Positions 17,410 to 26,027 of a stretch of 44,225 nucleotides of DNA are shown here, piece by piece. Position 1 is the first letter of the stretch; every line of letters starts with the position of its first letter. Below the pieces are notes generated by a model. The model was not told where the DNA came from and did no database searches. It saw only the letters and a list, made by a program, of their open reading frames with translations. This stretch comes from JAZGER01 sp036480335 (GTDB lineage Bacteria; Pseudomonadota; Gammaproteobacteria; DSM-19610), in the NCBI GenBank assembly GCA_036480335.1, contig JAZGGH010000075.1:1-44225 (forward strand), given 5' to 3'. The translations under genes were made by a program, and so were the position numbers.

Positions 17410-18179
17410 CAATGGCTAAGGTAAATGCTGCGTCGTCATTTCAGTTGCCAGTTGGTTTCCGCCAATCGTGGTTGCCAGTTATCGGGCGGGTTCTGCTGTT
17501 TGCTGGTTTAGTCGTGTTGCTGATGTTGTTGCGTGACTGGGTGATGAATCCGTTGAATACCCCTTTGCGACAGATTGATATTGAAGGTGAATTTAAACAT
17601 CTCGATAAGGCGCAAATTCAACTGGCATTGTTGCCGGAACTGGACAAGGGTTTTTTTACCGTTGATGTGGATGCCATTCATGCACAACTGAAAAATCTGC
17701 CCTGGGTTGACCAGGTAACTGTCAGGCGTATCTGGAAAGACCGTTTGAGTATTCAGGTTACTGAACAGGTGGCGGTTGCGAACTGGGGAGATTCAGCTGC
17801 GCTGAATAGCCGTGGTGAGGTTTTTCAGCCCGCGAAATATGTTGGCGAGCAATCGTTAGTTTTGCTGGATGGTCCAGCGAATCATGCGGCGCATGTGTTG
17901 CAGATGTACTGGAAAGTTGTCGGGTTACTCAAGCAGGCAGAGTTAAGTGTCAGCCGTTTGCAGTTGGATGAGCGACGTGCCTGGCATCTGCTGCTGGGTA
18001 ACGGCATAACGATGGAACTTGGCAGGGTGCAGTTAGAACAGCGTTTGCAGCGTTTTGTCCGTTCATGGCCAATGGTGCTTGCACATGCAGCAGAACGTAT
18101 TTCAGCCATTGATTTACGCTACAGCAACGGCTTCGCAGTACGTTGGCAACTTGATAACAGTGATAAACAGGCGAGTTAA
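17406..18179 (+). CDS. ftsQ: Cell division protein FtsQ
   Basis: A 257-residue bitopic membrane protein with one hydrophobic segment at about residues 24-43, then a POTRA domain (INTPLRQIDIEGEFKHLDKAQI...LPWVDQVTVRRIWKDRLSIQVTEQ) and the FtsQ beta domain in the periplasm. It recruits FtsL and FtsB into the divisome. Position between ddl and ftsA is the standard one. It is followed by a 5-base gap before ftsA. Confidence 0.95.
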   Translation: MTMAKVNAASSFQLPVGFRQSWLPVIGRVLLFAGLVVLLMLLRDWVMNPLNTPLRQIDIEGEFKHLDKAQIQLALLPELDKGFFTVDVDAIHAQLKNLPWVDQVTVRRIWKDRLSIQVTEQVAVANWGDSAALNSRGEVFQPAKYVGEQSLVLLDGPANHAAHVLQMYWKVVGLLKQAELSVSRLQLDERRAWHLLLGNGITMELGRVQLEQRLQRFVRSWPMVLAHAAERISAIDLRYSNGFAVRWQLDNSDKQAS

Positions 18180-18184
18180 TCGGG

Positions 18185-19420
18185 ATGTCGAGAAAAACTG
18201 AAAAAAATATGATTGTCGGACTGGATATTGGTACTTCCAAGATTGTGGCAATTGTTGGCGAAATATCTCCAGAGGGAGATATCGAAATTATCGGCATTGG
18301 TTCGAATCCATCGCGTGGCCTCAAAAAAGGCGTTGTGGTGAATATCGAATCAACGGTGCATTCGATTCAGCGTGCAGTTGAAGAAGCTGAGCTGATGGCA
18401 GGTTGCCAGATTCATTCAGTCTACGCAGGAATTGCAGGCAGACATATTCGCAGCCTGAATTCTCACGGCATTGTAGCTATTCGCGACAGGGAAGTGACTG
18501 CCAGTGATGTTGAACGGGTGATTGATGCGGCACGCGCCGTTGCGATTCCGGCGGATCAACGCATTCTGCATATTTTGCCGCAGGAGTTTGTGATTGATGA
18601 TCAGGACGGTATCAAGGAACCCGTTGGTATGTCGGGTGTGCGTCTTGAGGCCAAGGTACACATGGTGACTGGTGCCGTGAGTGCGGCACAGAATATTGTC
18701 AAATGTGTGCGTCGTTGTGGGCTGGAAGTGGATGACATCATTCTTGAACAGCTGGCTTCGAGTGCGGCTGTGTTGCTGGATGATGAAAAAGACCTGGGTG
18801 TGTGTCTGGTTGATATTGGTGGCGGTACCACGGATATAGCGGTCTTCACTGAAGGTTCGATTCGCCATACTGCAGTCATCCCGATAGCCGGTGATCAGGT
18901 AACCAATGACATCGCGGTGGCTTTGCGTACACCCACGCAATATGCAGAAGAAATCAAGATGAAATATGCCTGCGCACATCGTGGTCATGCTGCTGAGGAT
19001 GAAACCATCGAAGTGCCCAGCGTGGGTAATCGTAAGACGCGGCGTCTGTCGCGGCAGACACTGACCGAAGTGGTCGAACCTCGCTATGAGGAATTGCTGA
19101 CATTGATTCAGGCAGAGCTGCGACGCAGTGGTTTTGAAGATTTGATTGCGGCCGGCATTGTGATGACCGGCGGCAGTTCAAAAATAGAGGGACTGATCGA
19201 CCTGGCAGAAGAAATTTTTCATATGCCAGTGCGGCTCGGAGTGCCCAAGGATGTAACCGGATTGCTGGATGTGGTGCGTAACCCTATCTATGCAACCGGC
19301 GTAGGTTTGTTGCTTTTTGGGCAGCGGAATCGGTCGCATCGATCCCGCCATGCCGAATTGCCGGAGGGCGCCAAAGGCGTATGGGAAAGGATGAAACGTT
19401 GGTTTCAGGGTAATTTTTGA
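18185..19420 (+). CDS. ftsA: Cell division ATPase FtsA
   Basis: A 411-residue actin-like protein that tethers FtsZ to the membrane. MIVGLDIGTSKIVAIVGE is the first phosphate-binding loop, CLVDIGGGTTDIAVF the second, and IVMTGGSSKIEGL the adenosine motif. The C-terminus ends in an amphipathic basic helix (GVWERMKRWFQGNF), the usual membrane-targeting sequence. The predicted start is five bases after ftsQ; a methionine nine codons later is an alternative. Confidence 0.97.
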   Translation: MSRKTEKNMIVGLDIGTSKIVAIVGEISPEGDIEIIGIGSNPSRGLKKGVVVNIESTVHSIQRAVEEAELMAGCQIHSVYAGIAGRHIRSLNSHGIVAIRDREVTASDVERVIDAARAVAIPADQRILHILPQEFVIDDQDGIKEPVGMSGVRLEAKVHMVTGAVSAAQNIVKCVRRCGLEVDDIILEQLASSAAVLLDDEKDLGVCLVDIGGGTTDIAVFTEGSIRHTAVIPIAGDQVTNDIAVALRTPTQYAEEIKMKYACAHRGHAAEDETIEVPSVGNRKTRRLSRQTLTEVVEPRYEELLTLIQAELRRSGFEDLIAAGIVMTGGSSKIEGLIDLAEEIFHMPVRLGVPKDVTGLLDVVRNPIYATGVGLLLFGQRNRSHRSRHAELPEGAKGVWERMKRWFQGNF

Positions 19421-19476
19421 GATTGTTGTTTTTGTTTTTATTTTAATAGTGTTGTTGATTCGAGAGGAGACGTCAG

Positions 19477-20628
19477 ATGTTTGAACTAATGGATTCATAT
19501 AGCCAGAATGCGGTCATTAAAGTGATTGGTGTGGGTGGTGGTGGCGGTAACGCTGTCCAGCATATGGTGGAAACAGATATTGAGGGCGTCGATTTTATTT
19601 GTGCCAATACCGATGCGCAGGCGCTGGACAGTATGAGCGCTCACACCACCTTGCAGTTAGGTAAGAGCATTACCAAAGGTCTTGGGGCAGGTGCTAACCC
19701 GGAAGTTGGCCGTCAGGCGGCAATGGAAGATCGTGACCGTATTCAGGAAGTGATACAGGGATCAGATATGCTATTTATAACAGCCGGCATGGGTGGTGGT
19801 ACTGGCACAGGAGCCGCGCCGATTGTCGCTCAGGTGGCCAAGGAGATGGGGATTCTAACTGTAGCTGTGGTAACCCGACCATTCCCGTTTGAAGGTGGCA
19901 AGCGCCTCAGGGCGGCAGAGCAGGGTGTTGAAGATTTAAGTGAGTTTGTAGATTCTTTGATTACCATCCCTAATGAAAAACTGTTGTCTGTTCTGGGTAA
20001 AGATGTCAGTTTGCTGAATGCCTTTCGGGAAGCTAACAATGTGTTGCTGGGTGCGGTACAGGGAATTGCAGAACTGATCACTCGTCCTGGCCTGATTAAT
20101 GTTGACTTTGCCGATGTGCGCACCGTGATGTCAGAAATGGGTATGGCGATGATGGGTTCTGGTTCGTCAACGGGTACGGATCGTGCTCGCGAAGCGTCAG
20201 AGGCTGCAATTAATTGCCCATTCCTGGAAGATATCGACCTGATGGGTGCTCACGGTATTCTGGTTAATGTGACCGCCGGGCTGGATCTGTCGATTGGTGA
20301 GTTCGAGGAAGTCGGTAATACCATCAAGGAATTTGCCTCTGAAAGTGCCACGGTTGTTGTGGGTACCGTTATTGATCCGGATATGCAGGATGAAATGCGT
20401 GTCACCGTTGTAGCCACCGGACTGGGTTCTGAGACGGCAAAAATTGAGCAAGAGCCCGTCAAGCTGGTTAAGCGGGATCGTAAGGGTGAAATCAATTACA
20501 ATGACCTTGATCGTCCTACTGTGATTCGTAAAAAGGTAGTGGGTGATTCGACACCCGCAGCATCGGCTGAGGATGCAGATCTGGATTACCTTGATATCCC
20601 TGCTTTCTTACGTAAGCAGGCGGATTGA
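19477..20628 (+). CDS. ftsZ: Cell division GTPase FtsZ
   Basis: A 383-residue tubulin homologue that forms the Z ring. The GTP tubulin signature GMGGGTGTG lies at residues 104-112, and DLDYLDIPAFLRKQAD at the end is the conserved peptide that binds FtsA, ZipA and similar partners. The ribosome site GAGAGGAGA is the strongest in the cluster, and unlike the upstream genes ftsZ does not overlap its neighbour: a T-rich 56-bp spacer separates it from ftsA, consistent with separately boosted expression. Confidence 0.98.
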   Translation: MFELMDSYSQNAVIKVIGVGGGGGNAVQHMVETDIEGVDFICANTDAQALDSMSAHTTLQLGKSITKGLGAGANPEVGRQAAMEDRDRIQEVIQGSDMLFITAGMGGGTGTGAAPIVAQVAKEMGILTVAVVTRPFPFEGGKRLRAAEQGVEDLSEFVDSLITIPNEKLLSVLGKDVSLLNAFREANNVLLGAVQGIAELITRPGLINVDFADVRTVMSEMGMAMMGSGSSTGTDRAREASEAAINCPFLEDIDLMGAHGILVNVTAGLDLSIGEFEEVGNTIKEFASESATVVVGTVIDPDMQDEMRVTVVATGLGSETAKIEQEPVKLVKRDRKGEINYNDLDRPTVIRKKVVGDSTPAASAEDADLDYLDIPAFLRKQAD

Positions 20629-20639
20629 GTAGGATTCAG

Positions 20640-20660
20640 TCTCAGGATGATGTCCTGAGA
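20640..20660 (+). other. Hairpin between ftsZ and lpxC
   Basis: An 8-bp perfect stem TCTCAGGA / TCCTGAGA with a 5-nt loop lies just after the ftsZ stop. It lacks a following T-run, so it is not a standard terminator; it may protect the ftsZ 3' end or limit read-through into lpxC. Confidence 0.5.
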
Positions 20661-20715
20661 GAGGATAGCTGTGCTAGACTGATCGTTTATATATATGTGG
20701 AGCGGCCTGGTTCGA

Positions 20716-21621
20716 ATGATTCGTCAACGTACAATTCGTAATATCGTTCGCGCCAGGGGCGTGGGTCTGCATTCCGGTCATCAGGCATTCCTGACATTAC
20801 GGCCGGCGGCAGAAAATACAGGCATCGTTTTTCGTCGCATTGATCTTGATCCTGTGGCGGAAATTCCGGCGACCTGTAAAAATGTTCACGATACTCGGCT
20901 GTCAACAACGCTGCGATATAAGGGCCAAAATGTGCAGACAGTTGAACACCTGCTATCTGCATTTTCCGGGCTTGGAATCGATAATGCTTATGTTGATCTG
21001 AGTTCTTCGGAAGTCCCCATCATGGATGGCAGTGCTGCGCCTTTTGTGTTCCTGATACAGTCGGCAGGTATTATGTTGCAGGAGGCTCCCAAGAAATATA
21101 TACGTATTATGCAGGCGATTGAAGTCAGGGATGAAGACAAGTGGGCCAGTTTTCAGCCATTTGATGGATTCAAAATTGGGTTCTCCATTGATTTTGATCA
21201 CCCGGTTATTAATGATTGTCAGCAGATATCTGAAGTCGACTTCTCAAAAACATCCTTTATTCGTGAAATCAGTCGTGCTCGTACATTCGGGTTTGTCAAA
21301 GAGATTGATCAGTTGCATAAAAGCCAGCGTGCTCTGGGCGGAAGTCTGAAAAATGCCGTGGTGCTTGATGATTGCAGTATCATCAATGAAGAAGGCTTAA
21401 GGTATGAGGATGAATTCGTCAAACATAAGGTGCTGGATGCCATGGGTGATCTGTATTTGCTGGGTTACAGTTTGATTGGCTCATTTTCGGCGCATAAGTC
21501 TGGCCATGCGTTAAATAACCAGTTATTAAAGCAGTTACTTGCAAACCAGCAGGCCTGGGAGATTGTTTCTTTTGAAAGTGAAGACGCATTGGCTGATGCG
21601 GGCGCAAGTATGATGCATTAG
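20716..21621 (+). CDS. lpxC: UDP-3-O-acyl-GlcNAc deacetylase
   Basis: LpxC is the zinc enzyme that commits UDP-acyl-GlcNAc to lipid A. The N-terminus MIRQRTIRNIV, GVGLHSG, TVEHLLSA (zinc His), HKVLDAMGDLYLLG (zinc His and Asp) and HKSGHALNNQLL are all present; about 301 residues, close to E. coli. I start at ATG 20716 because families begin with M-I-x-Q-R-T; an in-frame ATG at 20695 would add seven unconserved residues. The end of the classical dcw cluster; TATATATAT just upstream could include a promoter. Confidence 0.96.
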   Translation: MIRQRTIRNIVRARGVGLHSGHQAFLTLRPAAENTGIVFRRIDLDPVAEIPATCKNVHDTRLSTTLRYKGQNVQTVEHLLSAFSGLGIDNAYVDLSSSEVPIMDGSAAPFVFLIQSAGIMLQEAPKKYIRIMQAIEVRDEDKWASFQPFDGFKIGFSIDFDHPVINDCQQISEVDFSKTSFIREISRARTFGFVKEIDQLHKSQRALGGSLKNAVVLDDCSIINEEGLRYEDEFVKHKVLDAMGDLYLLGYSLIGSFSAHKSGHALNNQLLKQLLANQQAWEIVSFESEDALADAGASMMH

Positions 21622-21733
21622 TTTGTCGTGCGGTTATAATAGCAGGCCACGCAAAGAAGGGTCGGCGTTAAATTTGGTGTCATTCGGTCGTTGTTAATTG
21701 AATATTGCCAGTAAAATCAGTACCTTTAGGATC

Positions 21734-22180
21734 TCAAGGTTTATTTGCGTGTGCCGCTAGCCTTTGCAGGGCGCCGCTCAAGCCTGGATGATTGATGTCT
21801 GCAGCCGTTTGATTGAGGATGTTGGCTGACGTTGAAGACAGGGCAGGCTTCTGTTTTTTAAGGGTTTTTTTTGATTTTTTTACATAATCAGGCCGGCTTT
21901 TTATTTGTATTTTTAGAATATTCAGCGATGTTTCCTGTGCGAGCTGGTTAACCAGTTCTGGCGCGAGATAGCGAAGGCGTGTTGCCCATACAGGGCTATT
22001 TGTTGAAAGAATAAGGATCTGATTGCGCAGATTGAGTATTTTAGTCTGGGTATTCAGTGGTTCAGGTAAATGCTGATGTAACCACTGCCCAAGTCTGGCC
22101 AGTTTTCGGGCATGGCTGATTGACTGGCGGGCATAGGTTTCCAGTAAACTGACAGCAGTACAGGTCTGTTTTTTACGCAT
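21734..22180 (-). CDS. dciA: DciA-like DUF721 protein (helicase loader family)
   Basis: A 148-residue basic protein with the DUF721/DciA core at about residues 35-90 (LARLGQWLHQHLP, then LNLRNQILILSTNSPVWATRLRYLAPELV). DciA proteins load the replicative helicase DnaB in bacteria without DnaC. The C-terminal third is low-complexity and Lys-rich. The gene is convergent with lpxC and divergent from the M23 peptidase gene; a DUF721 gene between lpxC and secA is common in Gammaproteobacteria. The family call is by pattern and context. Confidence 0.8.
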   Translation of the reverse strand: MRKKQTCTAVSLLETYARQSISHARKLARLGQWLHQHLPEPLNTQTKILNLRNQILILSTNSPVWATRLRYLAPELVNQLAQETSLNILKIQIKSRPDYVKKSKKTLKKQKPALSSTSANILNQTAADINHPGLSGALQRLAAHANKP

Positions 22181-22222
22181 ACCAGAATACTACTGCAATA
22201 ATGAGAGGAATTACCAGTAAGC

Positions 22223-23143
22223 ATGAAAAATTCAGATAAAACAAAAAATTGTCAACAATCTGATGCTGGGTGTTTGTTGCCACGGCAATATTTAGGGACC
22301 AGCGTACTATTGCTGGCGGCAGTCTTGATGTCGTCCGGCTATCTGGGCTATTTGCTCGGTTATGCAGATATTGATCCTCCACAGGAAATCGTTGCATTAC
22401 AGGCGGATATTCAGTCTTACAAGCACGATATCGAGCGTCTGCGTGAACGCTCACAGGCTGATTTAAATGCTATGGCCATGCGGCTGGGCATGTTGCAGTC
22501 AGAAATGGTCAGAATAGAAGCGCTTGGGCAGCGACTGACATTGATGGCAAAGCTGGATAAGGGTGAGTTCGACTTCAGTAAAATTCCTGCCCAGGGTGGT
22601 CCTGTCAATGTGGCTGATGTTGCAGATTATTCGATGCCGGATCTGGATAAGGAGATTGGCCAGTTGGGGGAGATGCTGGAAGATCGTGGTCGACAACTGG
22701 AAGTGCTGGAACGTATGGTCATGAGCCGCGAGCTAAAGGAGCAGGTGTCTCCGTCTGGTCGGCCGATTAAAAAAGGCTGGTTATCCTCCCATTTTGGCAA
22801 ACGCACAGACCCGTTTACCGGTCGACGTGAAACGCATAAGGGTGTTGATTTTGCAGCGGGTATGGGTACAGAAATACATGCGACTGCGGCGGGTGTAGTA
22901 ACCTGGGCGGGTAAGCGTTATGGCTATGGCCAGCTAGTCGAAATTAATCATGGCAAGGGCTATACCACCCGATACGGTCATTGTGACAAAGTGCTGGTTA
23001 GCGTGGGTGAAAAGGTCACACCGGGCCACACAGTTGCCCTGATGGGGTCGAGTGGCCGCTCGACAGGCCCCCATGTACACTATGAAGTCCTGAAAAACGG
23101 CAAACAGATCAATCCTGAAAAATTCGTTCAGGCCAGCCGTTAG
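22223..23143 (+). CDS. M23-family metallopeptidase, membrane-anchored
   Basis: A 306-residue protein: cytoplasmic tail, one membrane segment at about residues 27-48, a periplasmic coiled-coil region (about 58-180) and a C-terminal peptidase_M23 (LytM) domain. The domain keeps the zinc ligands in HKGVD and in HVHYE, so it may be an active endopeptidase on peptidoglycan crosslinks rather than a degenerate EnvC-like activator. Its position just before secA is conserved in many Gammaproteobacteria. AGAGGAA precedes the ATG. Coiled coil plus M23 suggests recruitment to the cell envelope, possibly to division sites, but that is inference. Confidence 0.9.
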   Translation: MKNSDKTKNCQQSDAGCLLPRQYLGTSVLLLAAVLMSSGYLGYLLGYADIDPPQEIVALQADIQSYKHDIERLRERSQADLNAMAMRLGMLQSEMVRIEALGQRLTLMAKLDKGEFDFSKIPAQGGPVNVADVADYSMPDLDKEIGQLGEMLEDRGRQLEVLERMVMSRELKEQVSPSGRPIKKGWLSSHFGKRTDPFTGRRETHKGVDFAAGMGTEIHATAAGVVTWAGKRYGYGQLVEINHGKGYTTRYGHCDKVLVSVGEKVTPGHTVALMGSSGRSTGPHVHYEVLKNGKQINPEKFVQASR

Positions 23144-23243
23144 TCCACCCTACGAACTACTTGCTCTCGCTCCGCTGGGCATCGGCCTGCTATATAAGGT
23201 ATGATTCGCTTTTTACATCCATCGGAATCCCTGAGCAAACGTT

Positions 23244-25955
23244 ATGGCCAGTTCTTTTTTAAGTAAAGTGTTCGGCAGTCGCAATGACCGGATGCTGAAA
23301 CGCCTTTCCAAAACCGTCAAAAATATTAATTCACTTGAAGCAGAAATGTCTGCTTTGAGTGATGCCCAGTTGCAGGCTAAAACGGATGAGTTTCGGCAGC
23401 GTTTAAGCGATGGTGCTGATATTAACTCCCTGCTGCCGGAGGCATTTGCAGTTGTGCGCGAGGCCAGTCAGCGTGTTCTTGGCATGCGCCATTTTGACGT
23501 GCAGCTTATTGGCGGCATGGTCCTGGATAACAACCAGATTGCGGAAATGCGTACCGGTGAAGGTAAAACACTGGTGGCGACTTTATACTGCTATTTGAAT
23601 GCCTTGCCAGGGCGTGGTGTGCATGTTGTCACCGTTAATGACTACCTGGCGCAACGTGATGCTGAGTGGATGGGACAGCTTTATTCATTCCTGGGTATGA
23701 CCACAGGTGTTGCTGTAGGCGGTATGTCGCCCGATGAAAAGCGGGCTGCCTATGTTGCAGATATTACTTACGGTACCAATAACGAATTCGGTTTTGATTA
23801 CTTGCGTGACAACATGGCGTTTCGCCTGGAAGAAAAAGTGCAGCGTGATCTGTACGCAGCGGTTGTCGATGAAGTCGATTCCATTCTGATTGATGAAGCG
23901 CGCACGCCGCTGATTATTTCCGGCGCTACGGATGATAATTCCGACCTGTATACAAAGATCAATAAGCTGATGCCGTTATTGATAAAGCAGGAAGAAGAGG
24001 ATGGCCCGGGTGATTTTAGTCTGGATGAAAAGCAGAAACAGGCGCATCTGACTGAGGCTGGCCATGAACGGGTTGAAGAGTTGCTGATTGAAAATGGCAT
24101 TCTGGAAGAAGGACAAAGCTTGTATGAAGCCGCAAACCTGACGGTGATGCATCACATCAATGCCGCCCTGCGTGCGCATACCCTGTATAACAAAGATGTG
24201 GAATATATTGTCAAGGATGACCAGGTTGTTATCGTTGATGAATTTACTGGCCGTACCATGCCTGGCCGTCGTTGGTCGGAAGGTCTGCATCAGGCGGTCG
24301 AAGCCAAGGAAGGAGTAACGATCCAGAACGAGAACCAGACGCTGGCATCGATTACTTTCCAGAATTATTTCCGCCTGTATGAAAAACTCTCTGGCATGAC
24401 CGGCACCGCGGATACTGAAGCGGTTGAGTTTCAGCAGATTTACGGGCTGGAAGTGGTGGTTATTCCAACCAATAATGAGATGGTAAGGGATGACAAGGGC
24501 GATCTCGTTTATCTAACGCAGGAAGAAAAATTCGACGCGGTCATCGAGGATATTCGTGACTGCCAGAAACGCGGACAACCTGTGCTGGTAGGTACCACCT
24601 CTATTGAAGTGTCGGAACTGCTTTCCGGAAAATTACAGAAACTGGCTATTCAGCATGAAATTCTCAATGCCAAACAACATGAGCGTGAGGCTCATATTAT
24701 CGCTCAGGCAGGTAGTCCGGGTTCGGTGACTATTGCCACCAATATGGCCGGTCGTGGTACGGATATTGTGCTAGGTGGTAATCTGCAGGTAGAGCTGGAG
24801 CAGCTGGGAGACATTGATAGCGGCAAGGAAGCTGAAGTCAATCGTGAATGGGATGCACGTCATCAGCAGGTGCTGGATGCAGGTGGACTGCATATTATCG
24901 GTACCGAGCGGCATGAATCGCGCCGTGTAGATAACCAGTTGCGTGGACGTTCTGGTCGCCAGGGTGACAAAGGCTCCAGTCGTTTTTACCTGTCACTGGA
25001 AGATAGCCTGATGCGTATCTTTGCCTCCGAACGGGTCGCCGGCCTGATGAAAAAACTGGGCATGGAAAAAGGCGAAGCGATTGAACACCCCTGGGTTAGC
25101 AAGGCGATTGAAAATGCCCAGCGCAAGGTAGAAGGACACAACTTCAATATCCGTAAAAATCTGCTCGAATTTGATGATGTTGCCAATGATCAGCGCAAAG
25201 TTATTTATGGTCAGCGCAGTGAGCTGATGTCAACCGATGATGTGTCAGATATTATGACAACAATCCGCGAAGATGTAATCGCAGATATAATCAGTCATCA
25301 TATTTCACCAGGTAGTCTGGACGAACAATGGGATGTAGCCGGGCTGGAAGAAGCCTTTGAAACTGAATATGGTATGAAGCTGGAGATTCAAAACTGGCTT
25401 GATAGCGATGATTCCTTGCATGAGGAAACCCTGCGGCAACGCATTTTTACTGAGATTGAAAATGCCTATGCTGGAAAAGAACAGCAGGCAGGCAGTGATG
25501 TTGTACGCCATTTTGAAAAAGCCGTTATGTTACAGGTGCTGGATCAAAGCTGGAAAGAGCATCTGGCCTCGATGGATTATTTGCGACAGGGAATTCACCT
25601 GCGTGGTTTCGCGCAGAAAAATCCCAAGCAGGAATACAAGCGTGAAGCGTTTGAAATGTTTAATACCCTGCTTGATCGTATTAAGACCGAGGTGGTCGCT
25701 ATTCTTTTGCGTGTGCAGGTTCGTGCCGAGTCTGATGTCGATGCAGTTGAAGCGCAACATCAGCAAGCCACCGATGTTGAATATCACCATGACGAGGCAA
25801 CAGCACTCACGGATGTATCAGAAAATGATCCATCCGAACAGGCAGACGCTTCTGAGCAGCCTTATGTGCGAGATGGCCGCAAGGTAGGTCGTAATGAACC
25901 TTGCCCCTGTGGTTCAGGCAAGAAATTCAAGCAGTGTCACGGTAAGTTAAACTGA
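23244..25955 (+). CDS. secA: Preprotein translocase ATPase SecA
   Basis: A 903-residue motor that drives proteins through SecYEG. The Walker A motif MRTGEGKTL is at about 102-110, DEVDSILIDEARTPL marks nucleotide-binding domain 1, and TNMAGRGTDI and GRSGRQGD lie in domain 2. The C-terminus has the zinc/SecB-binding motif CPCGSGKKFKQCH (887-899), preceded by a variable acidic linker. No secM-like arrest gene precedes it; the upstream gene is the M23 peptidase. Confidence 0.98.
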   Translation: MASSFLSKVFGSRNDRMLKRLSKTVKNINSLEAEMSALSDAQLQAKTDEFRQRLSDGADINSLLPEAFAVVREASQRVLGMRHFDVQLIGGMVLDNNQIAEMRTGEGKTLVATLYCYLNALPGRGVHVVTVNDYLAQRDAEWMGQLYSFLGMTTGVAVGGMSPDEKRAAYVADITYGTNNEFGFDYLRDNMAFRLEEKVQRDLYAAVVDEVDSILIDEARTPLIISGATDDNSDLYTKINKLMPLLIKQEEEDGPGDFSLDEKQKQAHLTEAGHERVEELLIENGILEEGQSLYEAANLTVMHHINAALRAHTLYNKDVEYIVKDDQVVIVDEFTGRTMPGRRWSEGLHQAVEAKEGVTIQNENQTLASITFQNYFRLYEKLSGMTGTADTEAVEFQQIYGLEVVVIPTNNEMVRDDKGDLVYLTQEEKFDAVIEDIRDCQKRGQPVLVGTTSIEVSELLSGKLQKLAIQHEILNAKQHEREAHIIAQAGSPGSVTIATNMAGRGTDIVLGGNLQVELEQLGDIDSGKEAEVNREWDARHQQVLDAGGLHIIGTERHESRRVDNQLRGRSGRQGDKGSSRFYLSLEDSLMRIFASERVAGLMKKLGMEKGEAIEHPWVSKAIENAQRKVEGHNFNIRKNLLEFDDVANDQRKVIYGQRSELMSTDDVSDIMTTIREDVIADIISHHISPGSLDEQWDVAGLEEAFETEYGMKLEIQNWLDSDDSLHEETLRQRIFTEIENAYAGKEQQAGSDVVRHFEKAVMLQVLDQSWKEHLASMDYLRQGIHLRGFAQKNPKQEYKREAFEMFNTLLDRIKTEVVAILLRVQVRAESDVDAVEAQHQQATDVEYHHDEATALTDVSENDPSEQADASEQPYVRDGRKVGRNEPCPCGSGKKFKQCHGKLN

Positions 25956-25970
25956 AGACATAAAAAATCA

Positions 25971-26004
25971 GGGCGTCTCTATTAATCAGATAATAGAGAA
26001 GCCC
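25971..26004. repeat. Hairpin resembling fused MITE ends, between secA and argJ
   Basis: GGGC and GCCC flank a 9-bp perfect stem TCTCTATTA / TAATAGAGA, with a G/A mismatch and a 6-nt loop. Each arm resembles the GGGCACCTCTATTAAT end of the MITE-like family found elsewhere in the window. There is an A-run before it and no T-run after it, so it would terminate minus-strand rather than plus-strand transcription. Confidence 0.5.
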
Positions 26005-26027
26005 ATAAGACCGTAATCAAGGATCTC

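Noticed and set aside
23144..23243. A secM-like arrest peptide gene before secA
   Set aside because: Only about 100 bp without an open frame; no arrest-motif-like sequence.
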